Part shown: in pieces, positions 44,024 through 56,620 of the stretch
Layout: each line of letters opens with the position of its first letter
Position numbering within the stretch: position 1 is the first letter of the stretch
NCBI RefSeq assembly: GCF_011075055.1
Contig: NC_058149.1
Location: forward strand, 4,594,449 to 4,658,448
Length of the DNA: 64,000 nt
Direction of reading: 5' to 3'
Source of the DNA: Mangifera indica
Lineage: Eukaryota; Streptophyta; Magnoliopsida; Sapindales; Anacardiaceae
The notes under the pieces: model-generated
Told to the model about the DNA's origin: nothing
Databases searched by the model: none
Seen by the model: only the letters and a program-made list of their open reading frames with translations
Made by a program: the position numbers and the translations under genes

Positions 44024-45010
44024 TGGTGCATATCCATCAAGGCAATGCAACAAGTCACAAACTGAAAATCTGGAATTTATTGTTCATATGGCACAACAGC
44101 ATTTTGTCTTCCAATTTGACCAATCAAATGACTTCCAAAACATACAAATTATGGTTCATTGGAAAGGGCATTCAAAGAGCTTTCTAATGATATATGATAG
44201 CAATCACAACTCAATCAACAAGGCATTCAAAACTAGTTTCAAAGTTGGATGGCAAAATCTGAAAATGGCAAAATTACATATTGTGAACAGTACCAGGGCA
44301 TATAACACACTTTGGATTCCAAGGGGTAACAAGAAAGTTAACCAAGGCATAAAGGAAATTTCCACCAACCTTAGGGTCTTCCACCACCAATTCTTCCTCC
44401 AAGATGAATTGGATAAAGGAAAAAAGCAACTAAAGAAAAGCTACAAAACTTTTACTTGAATATTCATTAGCAAGAAGTCTAGCTTACAAATGAAAATCCA
44501 CTTTCATATATACAAGAGCAAGTGGCGGCAAAATGGAGCATTAATTTTGACATGGAAGCTTTTCCCTTCATTTAAGCTTAACCATTCATTCAATACTAAG
44601 ACCATACTATATTAATTCAAGAAAACAACAAAAAGGGACAACTTTTCCGTAAAAGGTGGAACTATGTCCACCAACTAAAGTTACTTGCTTCCCATTTAGT
44701 TGCAATCCAACTAAATGGGCTTCATGGCATCTTGGGCTCCATTTAAGTGATGGAGGGCTACCTCATCTACTTGGGCTTCAAGTGGGCTTGGAGTTTGCTT
44801 CTTGGACTCATTTAAGTTTCCATTTCATTAAGGCCTTGGATGCAAGTAATAAAATTGCACCCAAAAGTAAAGTTGGGCCAATGTGGAAAAAGCAATGAAT
44901 CTTTGGGCTTGCATGAAGCTAATTCTTCATTCTTAATGGTGGCTTGAGCCAAATGGAGACTTGATAGAGAATTGGAAGCTAGGGTTGGAGAGGTAGCCGA
45001 AAATACATCA
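44024..45010 (-). repeat. 3' LTR of A'
   Basis: 987 bp; + strand TGGTGCATATCC to GAAAATACATCA. It encodes the last 66 codons of the polyprotein (44812-45010). It lacks 6 bp (ATTCAC) found in the 5' LTR near 50013. The rest has no gene. Confidence 0.95.
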
Positions 45011-48000
45011 ACCCCCCCGGGTTGGGAAAGACTTGCCCTCAAGTCCTCAAGGTGGCTATCCTCCATGTATGGTGAAAGATCTCCAATGTTGAAGGTGGCC
45101 GAGACTCCTCCCATTTCATCCGGAAGATTCACCTTGTATGCATTGTCATTTACCCTTTCAAGCACTTCAAATGGTCCATCAGCCCTTGGAGCTAGCTTAC
45201 TCCTCCTTTTGCTTGGAAATCTCTCTTTTCTCAAATGCACCCAAACCAAGTCACCCGGTTTGAAAATGGATGGCTTCCTATGCTTGTTGATCTTCCTCTT
45301 ATGAGCTTCATTGGCCTTCATGATTTGAAATTTGATGGTTTCATGGAGCTTCTTCATGGCAGCAGCTTTCTCCTTGGCATCCTTATGAACTTGCACATCA
45401 AGAGGTAAGGAAGTAGGATCCAAAGGAGTTAAGGGATTAAGGCCATAGACTACCTCAAATGGAGAGTGTCCGGTTGTTGCACTTGGACTCCTATTGTAGG
45501 AAAATTCAGCTTGAGCAATCTTCAAGTCCCAATCCCTTAAGTGCTTGTTAACCAAAGTCCTCAAGATTGTTCCCAAAGTCCTATTAGTTACTTCAGTTTG
45601 ACCATCGGTTTGAGGGTGGTGAGAGGTGCTAAACATGAGCTTGGTTCCCATTTTGCTCCATAATGTCCTCCAAAAATGGCTCAAGAACTTGGTGTCTCTA
45701 TTCGAAACTATGGTTCTTGGAATTCCATGTAGCTTCACCACTTCCTTGAAGAATAATTCAGCCACCTTGCTAGCATCTTCAGTCTTGGAACAAGGGATGA
45801 AGTGGGCCATTTTAGAGAATCTATCTACTACCACCATTATAGCATCTTTTCCCCTTTTAGTTCTTGGAAGAGCCACAATAAAATCCATGCTAAGATCCTC
45901 CCATGGCTGCTCCGGAATAGGTAAAGGCATGTAAGGACCAGGTTTGAAATGAGACTTGGACCTTTGACATGTGCCACACCTTGCAATAATGGCTTGGACG
46001 TCACTCACCATCTTAGGCCAATAGAAATGCTCCTTAAGCATGTCTAAGGTCTTATTTATGCCAAAATGACCTACTAATCCACCACCATGTGTCTCCCTAA
46101 TGAGAAGTTCCCTAAAAGAGCTCTTAGAGATGCATAATTTAGCTCCTTTGAAAAGAAAACCATCATGGACAGAATAGTCTTCATATGCCCCTCTAGAACA
46201 CTTCTTCATGATCTCCCAAAGCTTATCATCTTCATTGTAATATTGTCTCATAAGCTGGAAACCTAGAACTCTTGCATCAAGAATGGATAACAAGTAATGC
46301 CTTCTTGAAAGAGCATCCGCAACTACATTGGAAGAACCTTATTTATATGCTGAAACAAAGGAGAAAGATTGGAGGAATTCCACCCATTTAGCATGCCTTG
46401 AACTTATCTTATGTTGGCTACTAAGAAACTTCAAGGCTTGGTGATCGGAATGAAGCACAAATTGTTTAGGCCTTAGGTAATGACTCCAATAATCAAGGGC
46501 TCTAACAATTGCATAGAATTCTTTGTCATAGGTGGAGTATCTTCTCTTGGACTCATTCAGCTTCTCACTAAAGTAAGCAATGGGTCTTTTGGCTTGAGTT
46601 AGGACTACCCCAATGCCAACTCCACTTGCATCACATTCCACTTCAAACACCTTATCAAAATCAGGTAGAGTAAGTATGGGGGCTTCACATAACTTCTTTT
46701 TAACCTCTTCAAATGCTTTGGAGGCTGCTGTGGACCATTCAAACCCATTTTTCTTCATACATTCAGTGATGGGAGCCATGAGAGTGCTAAAATTAGGCAC
46801 AAAACGCCTATAAAAAGAAGCAAGGCCGTGGAAGCTCCTTACTTCAGTGAGAGTCTTTGGTTGGGGCCAAGTTTTAATGGCATCTACCTTGGATTGATCT
46901 ACTTGAATGCCATCCTTAGAAACTACATATCCAAGGAACACAACTTGGTCTACAAAGAATTCACACTTCTCTTCTTTTGCATATAACTTATTCTTCCTCA
47001 ACACATCAAAAACACTTCTCAAATGCAAGACATGAACATCAAGAGTTTTGCTATATACTAATATGTCATCAAAATAAACAACAACAAATGCACCAATGTA
47101 AGGTTTGAGTACCTCATTCATAAGCCTCATGAAAGTGCTTGGAGCATTTGAAAGGCCAAAGGGCATAACCAACCATTCATATAAGCCTCCCTTAGTCTTG
47201 AAGGCTGTCTTCCATTCATCCCCTTCTTTCATCCTTATTTGATGGTAGCCACTCCTTAGATCAATTTTGGAGAACACACAAGCACCATGTAACTCATCAA
47301 GCATGTCATCAAGTCTAGGGATGGGATACCTATACTTGATGGTTATATTGTTAATGGCTCTACTATCCACACACATCCTATATGAACCATCTTTCTTAGG
47401 AACAAGTAGCGTTGGAACAGAACATGGACTCATGCTAGGCTTTACAAAGCCTTTTTCAATCAATTCTTCCACTTGCCTTTGCAACTCTTTAGTCTCCATG
47501 GGATTGCATCTATAGGCTAGCTTATTAGGCAATGGTGCACCCGGAACCAAGTCAATTTGATGCTCAATGCCTCTTATAGGAGGGAGGCTGGATGGAAGCT
47601 CTAGTGGGAACACATCTTCAAATTCAGCCAAGAGAGATTGAACTAAGGGATGAGCTTCTTTCTTCTCATGTTTGAGCTCCCCTTCAAGTATAAGTAATGC
47701 AAAGATAGGTTGCAAACTCAAAAGAGCCCTTTCTACTTGCTGCCCATTCATATACATACTCTCCCTTTTAGCTTCTTTCCCTTTGATAGCCTTGTTAGCT
47801 TCTTGGGGACTAAGAGGTAGCAAAGTAATGGTCTTCCCCTTGAATTTGAAGGAATAAGTGTTCTTTTTACCATTATGAGTTACTTCTCTATCAAATTGCC
47901 AAGGTCTCCCTAGCAACAAATGGCATGCATCCATGGGAACTACATCACACACAATCTCATCTTGGTAATGCTTGCCAATGGAAAAGGAAACAAGTACTTG

Positions 48001-49518
48001 TTTGGCTACTTGGAGGCTGGTCCCATTGCTCAACCATTGGAGCTTATATGGTTGAGGATGAGGTATGGTAGATAATCCAAGTTTCTCCACTAATGTAGAT
48101 GAAGCCACATTTGCACAACTTCCACTATCTATAATCAAAGAACACACCTTGCCTCCAATGGTGCATCTTGATTGGAAAATTTGGAGCCTTTGTTCCTCAT
48201 GTGGGAAGGACTTGGAATGCAATGCTCTTCTAATCACTAACATCTCTCCTTCATCAGCCCTTTGCATGACCTCTTCTTCTTCTTCTTCGGCAGCTCCATC
48301 TTCATGGCCATAATCTACATTTTCTTCATCTTCTTGAAGAGACTCTTCAATAGCTTGAATCTCCATCAATGACAAAGTTCTTCTATTTGGGCATTCGGCT
48401 TGGAAGTGTCCATAGCCTTGACATTTGAAGCACTTTTTATTGGATAGATCAAGTCTTCCCATAATTAGTTTGTTCTTGCTAGGTTCTACCACCTTTTCTT
48501 TCCCTTTCTCCTTGGAAGTGATTTCGACAGCCTTATAGTTGGATGGGGAACCCTTTTGAAAGGTGGTTCTCTTGTGGAAAGGAGGGCTTTTGTAGAATGA
48601 AGTCCCCTTGGTGAATGACTTGGCAACCGTAGACTTCATGGCCTTCTTTTGCTTCTCCACCTTAATAGCTAACTTACAAACATCTTCAAATGTGCAATAT
48701 GGTTGCAATTCTACCATATGAGCAATGTCTTGGTTTAAACCACCAATGAATCTTGCAATGGTTTGCTCTTTCACTTCCGGCAGCTCACTTCTCATTAATA
48801 GCTTCTCAAACTCCCTTATGTAATGCTCTACTCCATCACTTCCTTGCTTAAGGGTGTGTAGCTTGAGGTAAAGATCTTGTTTATGGTTGTCCGGAAGGAA
48901 TCTTCTCTTCATAAGCTTCTTTAGTTTCTCCCAAGATCTCACTCTCTCTTTACCATCCCTTTCTCTTTGCTTCTTAAGATTTTCCCACCACAAGGATGCA
49001 TAATCCTTGAATTTCAAGATGGCAAGTTTACATTTCTTCTCATCCGAATAGCCCTTATATTTAAAAACTCTCTCTATGACATGTAACCAATCAACAAAAT
49101 CATCCGGACTCATGCTCCCTTCGAATTCTGGAATTTCAATTCTTAAACCCCTATCATCATCCTTTTCTCTCCTAGGTGGCCTCTCTTGTTCTTCCTCACT
49201 TGAATAATCATGAAGCATCAATTCCTCCTTATGATGTCTAGGAGGAGGAGGGGAAGGTCTAATATGTCTTCTTGGTTGATGTAGTTGGGTTGGGTGAGGT
49301 AGAGGAGGGGGTATTTGGCTTTGTGTTGAAGTTTGGGGCTGTGATAAGGGTGCCCTACTTTGAGTGAGGATCAAGTCTCTCATCATTTGCATCATTTGAT
49401 TCATTTGGTCCTTAATGGCCTTAAGTTCTCCTTTAACTTCTTCTTTTAATGCCATGTGGGCAAATTCCCAAGGATGAGGAGGTGACGAGGATGAGGATGA
49501 AGTTCTTTTGTGGGACAT
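44812..49518 (-). pseudogene. A' gag-pol polyprotein, nearly intact (one stop)
   Basis: ATG at 49518 (MSHKRTSSSSSSPP), stop TAA at 44812-44814, about 1568 codons with one internal TAA at 46339-46341 in RNase H (glutamine in AYKQGSS of element A). Order by residue: gag with capsid-type IPEFEGSMSPDDFVDWL (about 128-145) and RRFLPDNHKQDLYLKL; CCHC knuckle CFKCQGYGHFQAEC (363-376); protease IIDSGSCANVAS (D-S-G at 464-466); RT with YFDD at 815-818; RNase [11 protein letters not shown]; integrase [38 protein letters not shown] module. No chromodomain; the end lies in the LTR as in CRM elements. Apart from the stop all catalytic motifs look sound. Gag and pol are in one frame. Confidence 0.93.
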
Positions 49519-49727
49519 TTGTGGTAATGGTTAATGGTTATAAGTGTGTAAGGGTTGGGGTGAGTATTGGTAAGTGTTTAGGTTAAGGAAGGTTTGTGTT
49601 TAAGGCAAATTAAGGTTCTGTGAACAGTAATTTTGTAGTGAACAGTAAATTCCAGGAGGTGAACAGTAGCTCCGGAGATTAAAATCAGTCAACAAATCAC
49701 ACAAATAACCTATGCTCTGATACCAAA
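49519..49727 (-). other. A' leader and primer-binding site
   Basis: 209 bp between gag and the 5' LTR with the tRNA-iMet primer site at 49713-49725. GTGAACAGTA-like 9-10 bp units recur three times (49619-49670). Confidence 0.85.
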
Positions 49728-50721
49728 TGGTGCATATCCATCAAGGCAATGCAACAAGTCACAAACTGAAAATCTGGAATTTATTGTTCATATGGCACAG
49801 CAGCATTTTGTCTTCCAATTTGACCAATCAAATGACTTCCAAAACATACAAATTATGGTTTATTGGAAAGGGCATTCAAAGAGCTTTCTAATGATATATG
49901 ATAGCAATCACAACTCAATCAACAAGGCATTCAAAACTAGTTTCAAAGTTGGATGGCAAAATCTGAAAATGGCAAAATTACATACTGTGAACAGTACCAG
50001 GGCATATAACACACATTCACACTTTGGATTCCAAGGGGTAACAAGAAAGTTAACCAAGGCATAAAGGAAATTTCCACCAACCTTAGGTCTTCCACCACCA
50101 ATTCTTCCTCCAAGATGAATTGGATAAAGGAAAAAAACAACTAAAGAAAAGCTACAAAACTTTTACTTGAATATTCATTAGCAAGAAGTCTAGCTTACAA
50201 ATGAAAATTCACTTTCATATATACAAGAGCAAGTGGCGGCAAAATGGAGCATTAATTTTGACATGGAAGTTTTTCCCTTTATTTAAGCTTAACCATTCAT
50301 TCAATACTAAGGCCATACTATATTAATTCAAGAAAACAACAAAAAGGGACAACTTTTCCCTAAAAGGTGGAACTATGTCCACCAACTAAAGTTACTTGCT
50401 TCCCATTTAGTTGCAATCCAACTAAATGGGCTTCATGGCATCTTGGGCTCCATTTAAGTGATGGAGGGCTACCTCATCTACTTGGGCTTCAAATGGGCTT
50501 GGAGTTGGCTTCTTGGACTCATTTAAGTTTCCATTTCATTAAGGCCTTGGATGCAAGTAATGAAATTGCACCCAAAAGTAAAGTTGGGCCAATGTGGAAA
50601 AAACAATGAATCTTTGGGCTTGCATGAAGCTAATTCTTCATTCTTAATGGTGGCTTGAGCCAAATGGAGACTTGATAGAGAATTGGAAGCTAGGGTTGGA
50701 GAGGTAGCCGAAAATACATCA
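49728..50721 (-). repeat. 5' LTR of A'
   Basis: 994 bp; + strand TGGTGCATATCC to GAAAATACATCA, pairing with 44024-45010. Followed by GCCCT. It should hold the element promoter; I do not assign a TATA box with confidence. No separate gene. Confidence 0.95.
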
Positions 50722-50726
50722 GCCCT

Positions 50727-51438
50727 GAAGAAATCTGTCCAACCGGAGACTAGGGGTACTCACCATACCTGGAGCAAAATTGGCTAAGACATCAAAACGG
50801 GTAGAGTAATCCTTTACTGAACCCTCTCCCTGCTGTAAAGAAATGAACTCTTGAACTTTGACTGCAACCACATCAACTGTTCTGTATTGGGCCTCAAATA
50901 CGCTTCTAAAGTCTTTCCAGGTCATCAGATCCACATTTCTGGTTTCTTTAACTAGGTCCCACCATACGCGGGCCTCTCCCCTCATCAAGAAACTGGTATA
51001 ACGAACTTTTTCTCTATCAATCATAGGAAATAAATCCATAGTACTTTCCACCTGCTTGATCCATTCATCAGCCACTAAAGGATCTTTAGTACCTTTAAAT
51101 TTAGGAGGGGTATATTGATTAGGTAAGGAATAAATGGGCTCAAGTCACCTTTGAGCTCTAATTTCTCCTCTCCCTTCATTCCTCATTTCATTTCTGATTT
51201 CTTCTATGACTTCCTCACGAATCTCACTTCTAATCTCATCTCGGATGGCATCTCTGGCTATATTTTCAGGTGTGGGTCTATCTTGACTCTCAGTCAACCC
51301 CTGACGGACTATATCTCTTATTTCTGCTAGCCTAAATCCTGAACCAACTGACGGGGCAAGGTTAGACGGTTCTCCCGTCTCTCTCTGAATACCCCTTCCA
51401 CGACCCCGTCCTCGTCCTCGTCTTGTTGTACTCTTCAT
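50727..51438 (-). pseudogene. Tekay gag, N-terminal part
   Basis: Starts MKSTTRRGRGRGRGRG (51438); an Arg/Gly-rich head is followed by a Glu/Arg coiled-coil-like stretch (EIRSEIREEVIEEIRNEM), then a TAG/TGA stop at 51145-51147 and the capsid-like domain ADEWIKQVESTMDLFPM...VRYTSFLMRGEARVWWDLV (51075-50727), typical of plant Ty3/gypsy retrotrans_gag. A' interrupts it after DRFLQ; it continues at 44018. Confidence 0.88.
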
Positions 51439-51654
51439 CTAATAATTGCATAAGTGTAATTACATAATATTCTATTATTTGAATACAGGTAAAGAAAATA
51501 ACTTACTGCAGTCGATTCTCAGGAGCTGATCTGTGAGACATGAGGGGCACCTGTGCAATATTAGAATGCAAAACCATAGATATATTGTATTATATTACCA
51601 CACATTATATTATATTTTCCTTTGATCACCAAAATCGCGCTTTGATACCAAAAA
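51439..51654 (-). other. Tekay leader with primer-binding site
   Basis: 216 bp from gag to the 5' LTR. The reverse complement of 51638-51650, TGGTATCAAAGCG, is a tRNA-iMet-type primer site with one change. No gene. Confidence 0.8.
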
Positions 51655-53787
51655 TGTAACCTCTTCTAACCATTGGGTGTGTTATAGAAAAATGGCAAGA
51701 GTTCCCCTATTTTAGAGGGTCCGGGGAATATTTTTCTCTTTTTCATTATGCCCTGTAACACTCCCAATTTGTTATTCACACAAACCAGTCCTACCAATTG
51801 ACTGGATTTTCATCAACTTAATTAAAATTAGTAAAATAAATACATAATAATAACAATTATAAAAATTATCACCCACAGAAACTTTATAATCAATTTTCAT
51901 AACTAGCTATATATATATATATATATATATTCACATATACATCAAAACATATAAATCAACAACAATATGGTGCCTTCATCCCTCAGCCTCATGTCTCATT
52001 AGTGCTCCCCGGGAACCTTTGCTGCATTTCTTTACCTGTAAAATATTAAATTAAATGGAGTGAGCGATATGGCTCAGTAAGAAAATCATACTCAATACTC
52101 AAAGTATTTTATATCATTACTAATTTTTTCCATACTCAACGTGTTTGAGCTATTTACAACAAAATAATTGACACAGAATACGCATTTAACACATATCATA
52201 ATTCTTTTATTTCACACATTTACTCATTTCCTTACTATACAGATATGATTCACTCATTAAGATTTATGCATGTATGAGTGTCATGACATTTCTATTTTCT
52301 GATCATACATCTTTTTCAACTCTTTATCAGCCACACAGGCTTGTATGCATAATTCTAATACAAATGACTTTCATAAAATATTTACTAATTTGTTTCTCTC
52401 CCTTTCTCATTGACTGGTCTAGAGTACATATGACAGTACTTGCAGTCACCATACAAAGTATAATTCTCTCTTACACGCATATTTTTTTTTCTTTGCTGTC
52501 CACACAGTACAGCTGATATTTTTCTTTTGCTGTCCACACAGTACAACTGATATTTTTCTTTTGCTGTCCACACAGTACAGCTGATTATTTTCTTTGTTGT
52601 CCACACAGTACAGCTTGCGTGTAAGGATTTTAAGTATGTTTTCTGCTTTCCTGTATCATATGAGTCATTATAAAACCAAAAATACTTATTTTCCATTTTC
52701 TGTAAGCATGCATGACTTAGAAAATATTTTTCCTCTTTCTTTATTTTTTTCTAAATCTTGCATATGTTATGATTCCTCATGTATGCGTATATAATCATAA
52801 TATAAGATATACCCATTCATTGTTTTCCCTTATTCTTTTCATTCTTTATCAAACATCATATTTTCTTCTCATGCATTTATATATCTCATACATTTAATTA
52901 ATTTCAAAATATACAATGTAGGCTTAATATAAGGGTTAATACACATATTATGCACATAATTAAGCAAAATTAACCTATATCACATAAAATGACATTTTTG
53001 CCCTTATGGCCAAAATTTACCTTTTTACCCTTATGGCCAAAAATTACATCATGAATCCTAATGAATTTTTTTATCTTTTTAAGCATAAATCACTTTAATT
53101 CTAATACCTTACACACTTATATAAGTAAAGGTTATTTAAATAACCTAACTCAAATTTACTTCAAGTATGTAAAGTATGAAATTCTTACATTTTATTTGCT
53201 AAATAGATGATTTAAGCTTATTCACCTTCTTTTCTTCTTTCTAGCAACCTTAATCAACCAAAAATATGATCATCCATCAAAACCCTAAACTTGACATATC
53301 TTAAAAATTAAATTTCTTACCTTAGAATTGATCAGAATTGACAGATCTACACTTTTTATAACTGGAGCCTCTGGAAATTAGGTGGTTTAGCTAGGTTTTT
53401 TGGCGAATTTTGGTTAAGGGAAGCTTTAGCTAAAAAAATAATGGAGTTCTTGGCAATTGATGAAGAGAATGAATAGGATATATATTTTATAAGCCTTTTG
53501 GACCATTTTGCCCTTAACATTTTCCATAAATTACTATTTTATCCTTAGCCAATTACCAAAAACCCTTAGCACCACCATATAATTTCAAGTGTGCCATTCA
53601 ATTTTAATTCCCACTTTGTCCCTTGAATCTTTATAAAATGACCATTTTACCCCCTTTGAAAAATATTGCTCATTTAGTAGTTTTCTATAATTCTTTTGCA
53701 ATTTCTTTACACAACAAGTTATAAAATCAACTCTAGGGGTAATTTTGGAAGTGGAGTTTACTGACACACCTAAATTCAGATGTTACA
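51655..53787 (-). repeat. 5' LTR of the Tekay element
   Basis: 2133 bp, the full form; TA run at 51908-51931 and minisatellite at 52491-52616. It shows the segment (about 51932-52381) missing from the 3' LTR. Followed by AAACC. Short frames inside are not genes. Confidence 0.93.
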
Positions 53788-54016
53788 AAACCTTTTCTTC
53801 CTTAGCTAATTCTTCATTTAGTGGGTTGCTTTGGAGTCTATTTTGAACATCCTCCAACCTTTCTTTTGCTTCTTCCCACCTTTTCTGAAATTCTCCAAAA
53901 CCCCTCCCTATTTAGCCTCCTTAAAACTCCTTTTAATCTCTTAAGCTTGCTGATGAGATTATACATAAGGCTGCCTTCAATGTCCTCTTTCCAAGCCTCC
54001 CTCACAATATTAAAGA
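53788..54016 (-). pseudogene. LINE-B ORF2, 5'-most part
   Basis: Linker after the endonuclease: VREAWKED, KLKRLKGVLRRLNREGFWRISEK and ELAKEEK, reading into 38325 across the Tekay element. The left 5 bp are the Tekay duplication. The truncated 5' end of LINE-B is at 54016, directly against its own duplication. Confidence 0.88.
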
Positions 54017-54031
54017 AGCCAATGGACCTTT

Positions 54032-55038
54032 GCTATTTGGCAAGCCAATGATTCTTCCGCCTAACTTAGCCTTTTATATTTCTCCAACCAAACCTTTTCT
54101 TCCCTAACTAAATCTTCATCAAAAGGGTTGTTATAAAGTCTATTCTTAATATCCTCTACCATATCTTTAGCTTCTATCACCTAATCTGAAATTTTCCAAA
54201 AGCCATCCCTATTTAACTTCCTTAATTCTCCTTTTAATCTCTTGAGTTTATTAACAAGGTTGAACATAGGGCTGCCTCTGAAATCATCTTTCCAAGCCTC
54301 CCTAACAATACTAAGGAAATTTTCATGTTTCACCTACATGTTGTAGAATTTAAAAGGGACCTTTCTTCTCTCTTTATTATCTCAACAAGTCACAATACAA
54401 GGAGAGTGATCTAAGATAGAAGGGTTGAGAAAGATGGCCAAAGAATCCGCAAAGGCATCTTTCCAACACTCATTTACGAGCGCTTTATCCAATTTACAAG
54501 CTATTCTCCTTTGCCCTTCATTATAATTGCTCCACGTGAGATGGTTCCCCATATACCAAGGGTCATCTAAATTGGCTTCTCTACAACAATTGTTTAAATC
54601 ATCGCAATATGTATCTCCCCATGAAGCCCTTCTAATTTTTTCATCCGGACCTTTGATCACATTGAAATCACCCATAATTAACCAAGGCTTCCTATCCATC
54701 TAATCTGAATATTTAACAATTTCTCTCCAAAGACTTTTCCTATCCAATGATTGATTGAATCCATACACTATGGATATAGCCATATGAGTATTCTCCTTCA
54801 CAATCCAAGCCTCATCATGAATGAATTGGGGGTTCTTCTCTTTAATGTCTATTCTGATAGCCTATTTGTTCCACCCTAACCAAATTCTCCCATTGGGACA
54901 TACGACATTATTATTCCCTACTTTAGTCTTCAACACAACCATGAGATCAATATTATTATGAAGAATAAAGTGTCTAACCTCCCTTTGCTTGATAGGAGCA
55001 TTGAGGCCCCTAATATTCCAGCATGCAAATTTGGTCAT
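54032..55038 (-). pseudogene. LINE-C ORF2 endonuclease part
   Basis: The start ATG overlaps the ORF1 stop as ATGA (55035-55038). The CWNIRGLNAPIKQREVRH-like start is followed by shifts and a deletion of part of the KV...NGRIW region; 54699-54382 keeps WLIMGDFNVIKGPDEKI, DLNNCCREANLDD, KLDKALVN and LDHSPCIV. The linker near 54060-54300 has stops. Inactive. Confidence 0.87.
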
Positions 55039-55655
55039 TTGGATAAGGGGAGAGGGGATATTGCTTTCTTTTGTTTTGCCAATTTCTTCCTCAAATTCCT
55101 ACTCTTCATGTCAGCATCTTCCTTCCTAAAATCCATCTCATCCACCTTAAGTTTTCCACCAAAAGGAACCATTGCTGGAGAGGCGCCTTGATCTGGATCC
55201 TCATCACCACTTACATTGTTAATGGTATTTATGGAAACTTCATCATTCTCACGAACAATTTCACTTGTTGCCATAGATTGACAAATCTCTTTTGATGTGT
55301 CGGCTACACTCATGGACTTTTTTCCTTCCGCTATTGCAGCATTAGTGGTATTCTCATGGCTCTCCTCCTTATTCAGCATTATTCCCACTTTATCTTGCTC
55401 ATAGGACTCCTTTATAGCTAGAGCAGAAAATCTATTACTCTTATAAGTTATTAAATTATCTATCAAAGGTTTCTGCATCTCTACCAACTTACCCTTGGTC
55501 TTCTTGTCATAGCCTTTAGCATCTTGCAACATTTTGTCTTTCCCATTTAATTTTTTAGATAACACAGTTCTAGCCCCATCCTCTAATATTTTACGTGAAG
55601 ATGAGTTGCCACCTAGCTTAGTTGTTAAGGTACAATTGGTAATGGAGTGTCCAAT
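55035..55655 (-). pseudogene. LINE-C ORF1, C-terminal half
   Basis: Open for about 206 codons from the interrupted knuckle to TGA at 55035-55037: NRFSALAIKES, PFGGKLKVDEMDFRKEDADMK and a basic end. The N-terminal DUF4283-like domain lies beyond B3, outside the window. Confidence 0.88.
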
Positions 55656-56620
55656 TGATATAACCCTTATTGATTGATCTAACAAGAACTATAACAATCT
55701 ATTGGAATCTTGTCCAAAGATCTATCTAGCATAAACCAAAAGAATTAGAACCCTCTTGTTATCTAACAACAAGGAACTCTAATTATCAAAGAAAAAATTC
55801 ACAACTTTCTCAAGAAGTGAATTCAAAGAAAACTCTCACAAGAACTTTGGAGAAATTCAAAATTTTTGATTAGAATCAAGGCTGCCATAATCTTGAGTTT
55901 AATACATATATATATGTTGCTTCTAACCCTAAAAAAATGAAATAAATCCTAAACAAAAAAAGGATAATAACAACTCATGACAACTAAGTACTCTCCTAAT
56001 TAAACTAGGATAACAATTAGATAATAACTAAACAAGCTTTCCTAATTAAACTAGGATACCAATTAAATATCCTTCCTAATTAAACTAGAATAACAATTAG
56101 ATAATAACTAAATAAGTTTCTTAATTAAACTAGGATATCAACTAGATAATAACTAATCACAAAAGGGCTGGCTGAATTGATGTGTCTTGGGCTTCCATAT
56201 GCATATTTGGCTAAGTATGAAATTTAGCCTTAGGAATAATGCCCAACACGTGCTCCTTGCTGCCCTTATACCAATTCATATATTTGGACTCCTTGTGTTA
56301 AAGTAAGCTATTTTAATTCTTCAAATTGAATTAAATACACAAGTCTTAAACTAAACTCCATGCTTGTCATGCTATTGCCAATGAGTTGACCTTTGACTTC
56401 TCTCAAACTCTTCCCCACAAGCTCCAAATGACTTTGAACTAGCCCAATGATTGCCGCTTTCATCTTCTTGGCTTTTGCTCGTGTAATTGGGCCTTCGTCA
56501 TAGCTCAATAGATCCAAATTCTTCGTGTTTGTTGAAGTAGAATTCCAACCTCCATCGTTATGCTTCCCCATGCGTGAATTTGGTGAATTTGGTAAAGTTA
56601 TCCCTTGATCATTCACATCA
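55656..56620 (-). repeat. 3' LTR of B3
   Basis: 965 bp; + strand TGATATAACCC to ATTCACATCA, next to CTCCCCCCTTCCTC (polypurine on the minus strand). It encodes part of the polyprotein tail (56616-56308, GPITRAKAKKMKAAI). 55988-56160 holds about four copies of the CCTAATTAAACTAGGATAAC...AATAACTAA repeat. Confidence 0.9.

Larger units (their letters stand above)
44024..50721 (-). mobile_element. A': complete, young Ty3/gypsy retrotransposon (CRM-like, family A)
   Basis: 6698 bp. 3' LTR 44024-45010 and 5' LTR 49728-50721, TG...CA; primer site TGGTATCAGAGCA (reverse complement of 49713-49725); polypurine tract at 45011-45021; one gag-pol frame 49518-44812 with a single stop. The LTRs differ at about 15 sites and a 6-bp indel by eye, near 1.5%. 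With an assumed plant rate of 1.3e-8 per site per year that is roughly half a million years. It is the youngest complete element here and the innermost level of the right nest. Confidence 0.95.
38326..53787 (-). mobile_element. Tekay/Del-type chromovirus, complete, with element A' nested in gag
   Basis: LTRs 38326-40034 (3') and 51655-53787 (5'), both TGTAACCTC...GATGTTACA on the + strand. Primer site: reverse complement of 51638-51650 reads TGGTATCAAAGCG, one change from the tRNA-iMet site. Polypurine tract is at 40035-40053. The internal gag-pol carries a chromodomain, diagnostic of chromoviruses; RT and IN motifs fit Tekay/Del. A' sits at 44024-50721. Several stops in pol and a changed protease residue make it inactive. 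Confidence 0.93.
34287..54016 (-). mobile_element. LINE-B: 5'-truncated LINE, carrying a hAT element and a Tekay retrotransposon
   Basis: Own sequence: 34287-35378, 36547-38325 and 53788-54016, about 3.1 kb. Poly(T) at 34287-34294 marks the 3' end, then a 3' UTR with stem-loops (34330-34410) and ORF2. The 5' end at 54016 falls just after the endonuclease (VREAWKED), a 5' truncation usual for LINEs. The 15-bp duplication closes the unit. The hAT and Tekay insertions each carry their own duplications. Confidence 0.92.
54017..55655 (-). mobile_element. LINE-C, 5' part (ORF1 end and endonuclease)
   Basis: LINE-C resumes after LINE-B (duplication 54017-54031). It includes the linker, endonuclease and ORF1 C-terminal half, and is cut at 55655 within the ORF1 CCHC knuckle (IGHSITNC) by the B3 LTR. 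CCAAT (55651-55655) would be the B3 duplication. Confidence 0.9.

Noticed and set aside
49713..49725. tRNA-like sequence near LTR borders (also 22742-22754 and 51638-51650)
   Set aside because: These are primer-binding sites complementary to the 3' end of initiator tRNA-Met, not tRNA genes; no cloverleaf around them.
54032..54060. Reading the LINE-B/LINE-C border as a tandem LINE duplication
   Set aside because: The exact 15-bp duplication at 34275-34289 and 54017-54031 and the continuous host frame show insertion of LINE-B into LINE-C instead.
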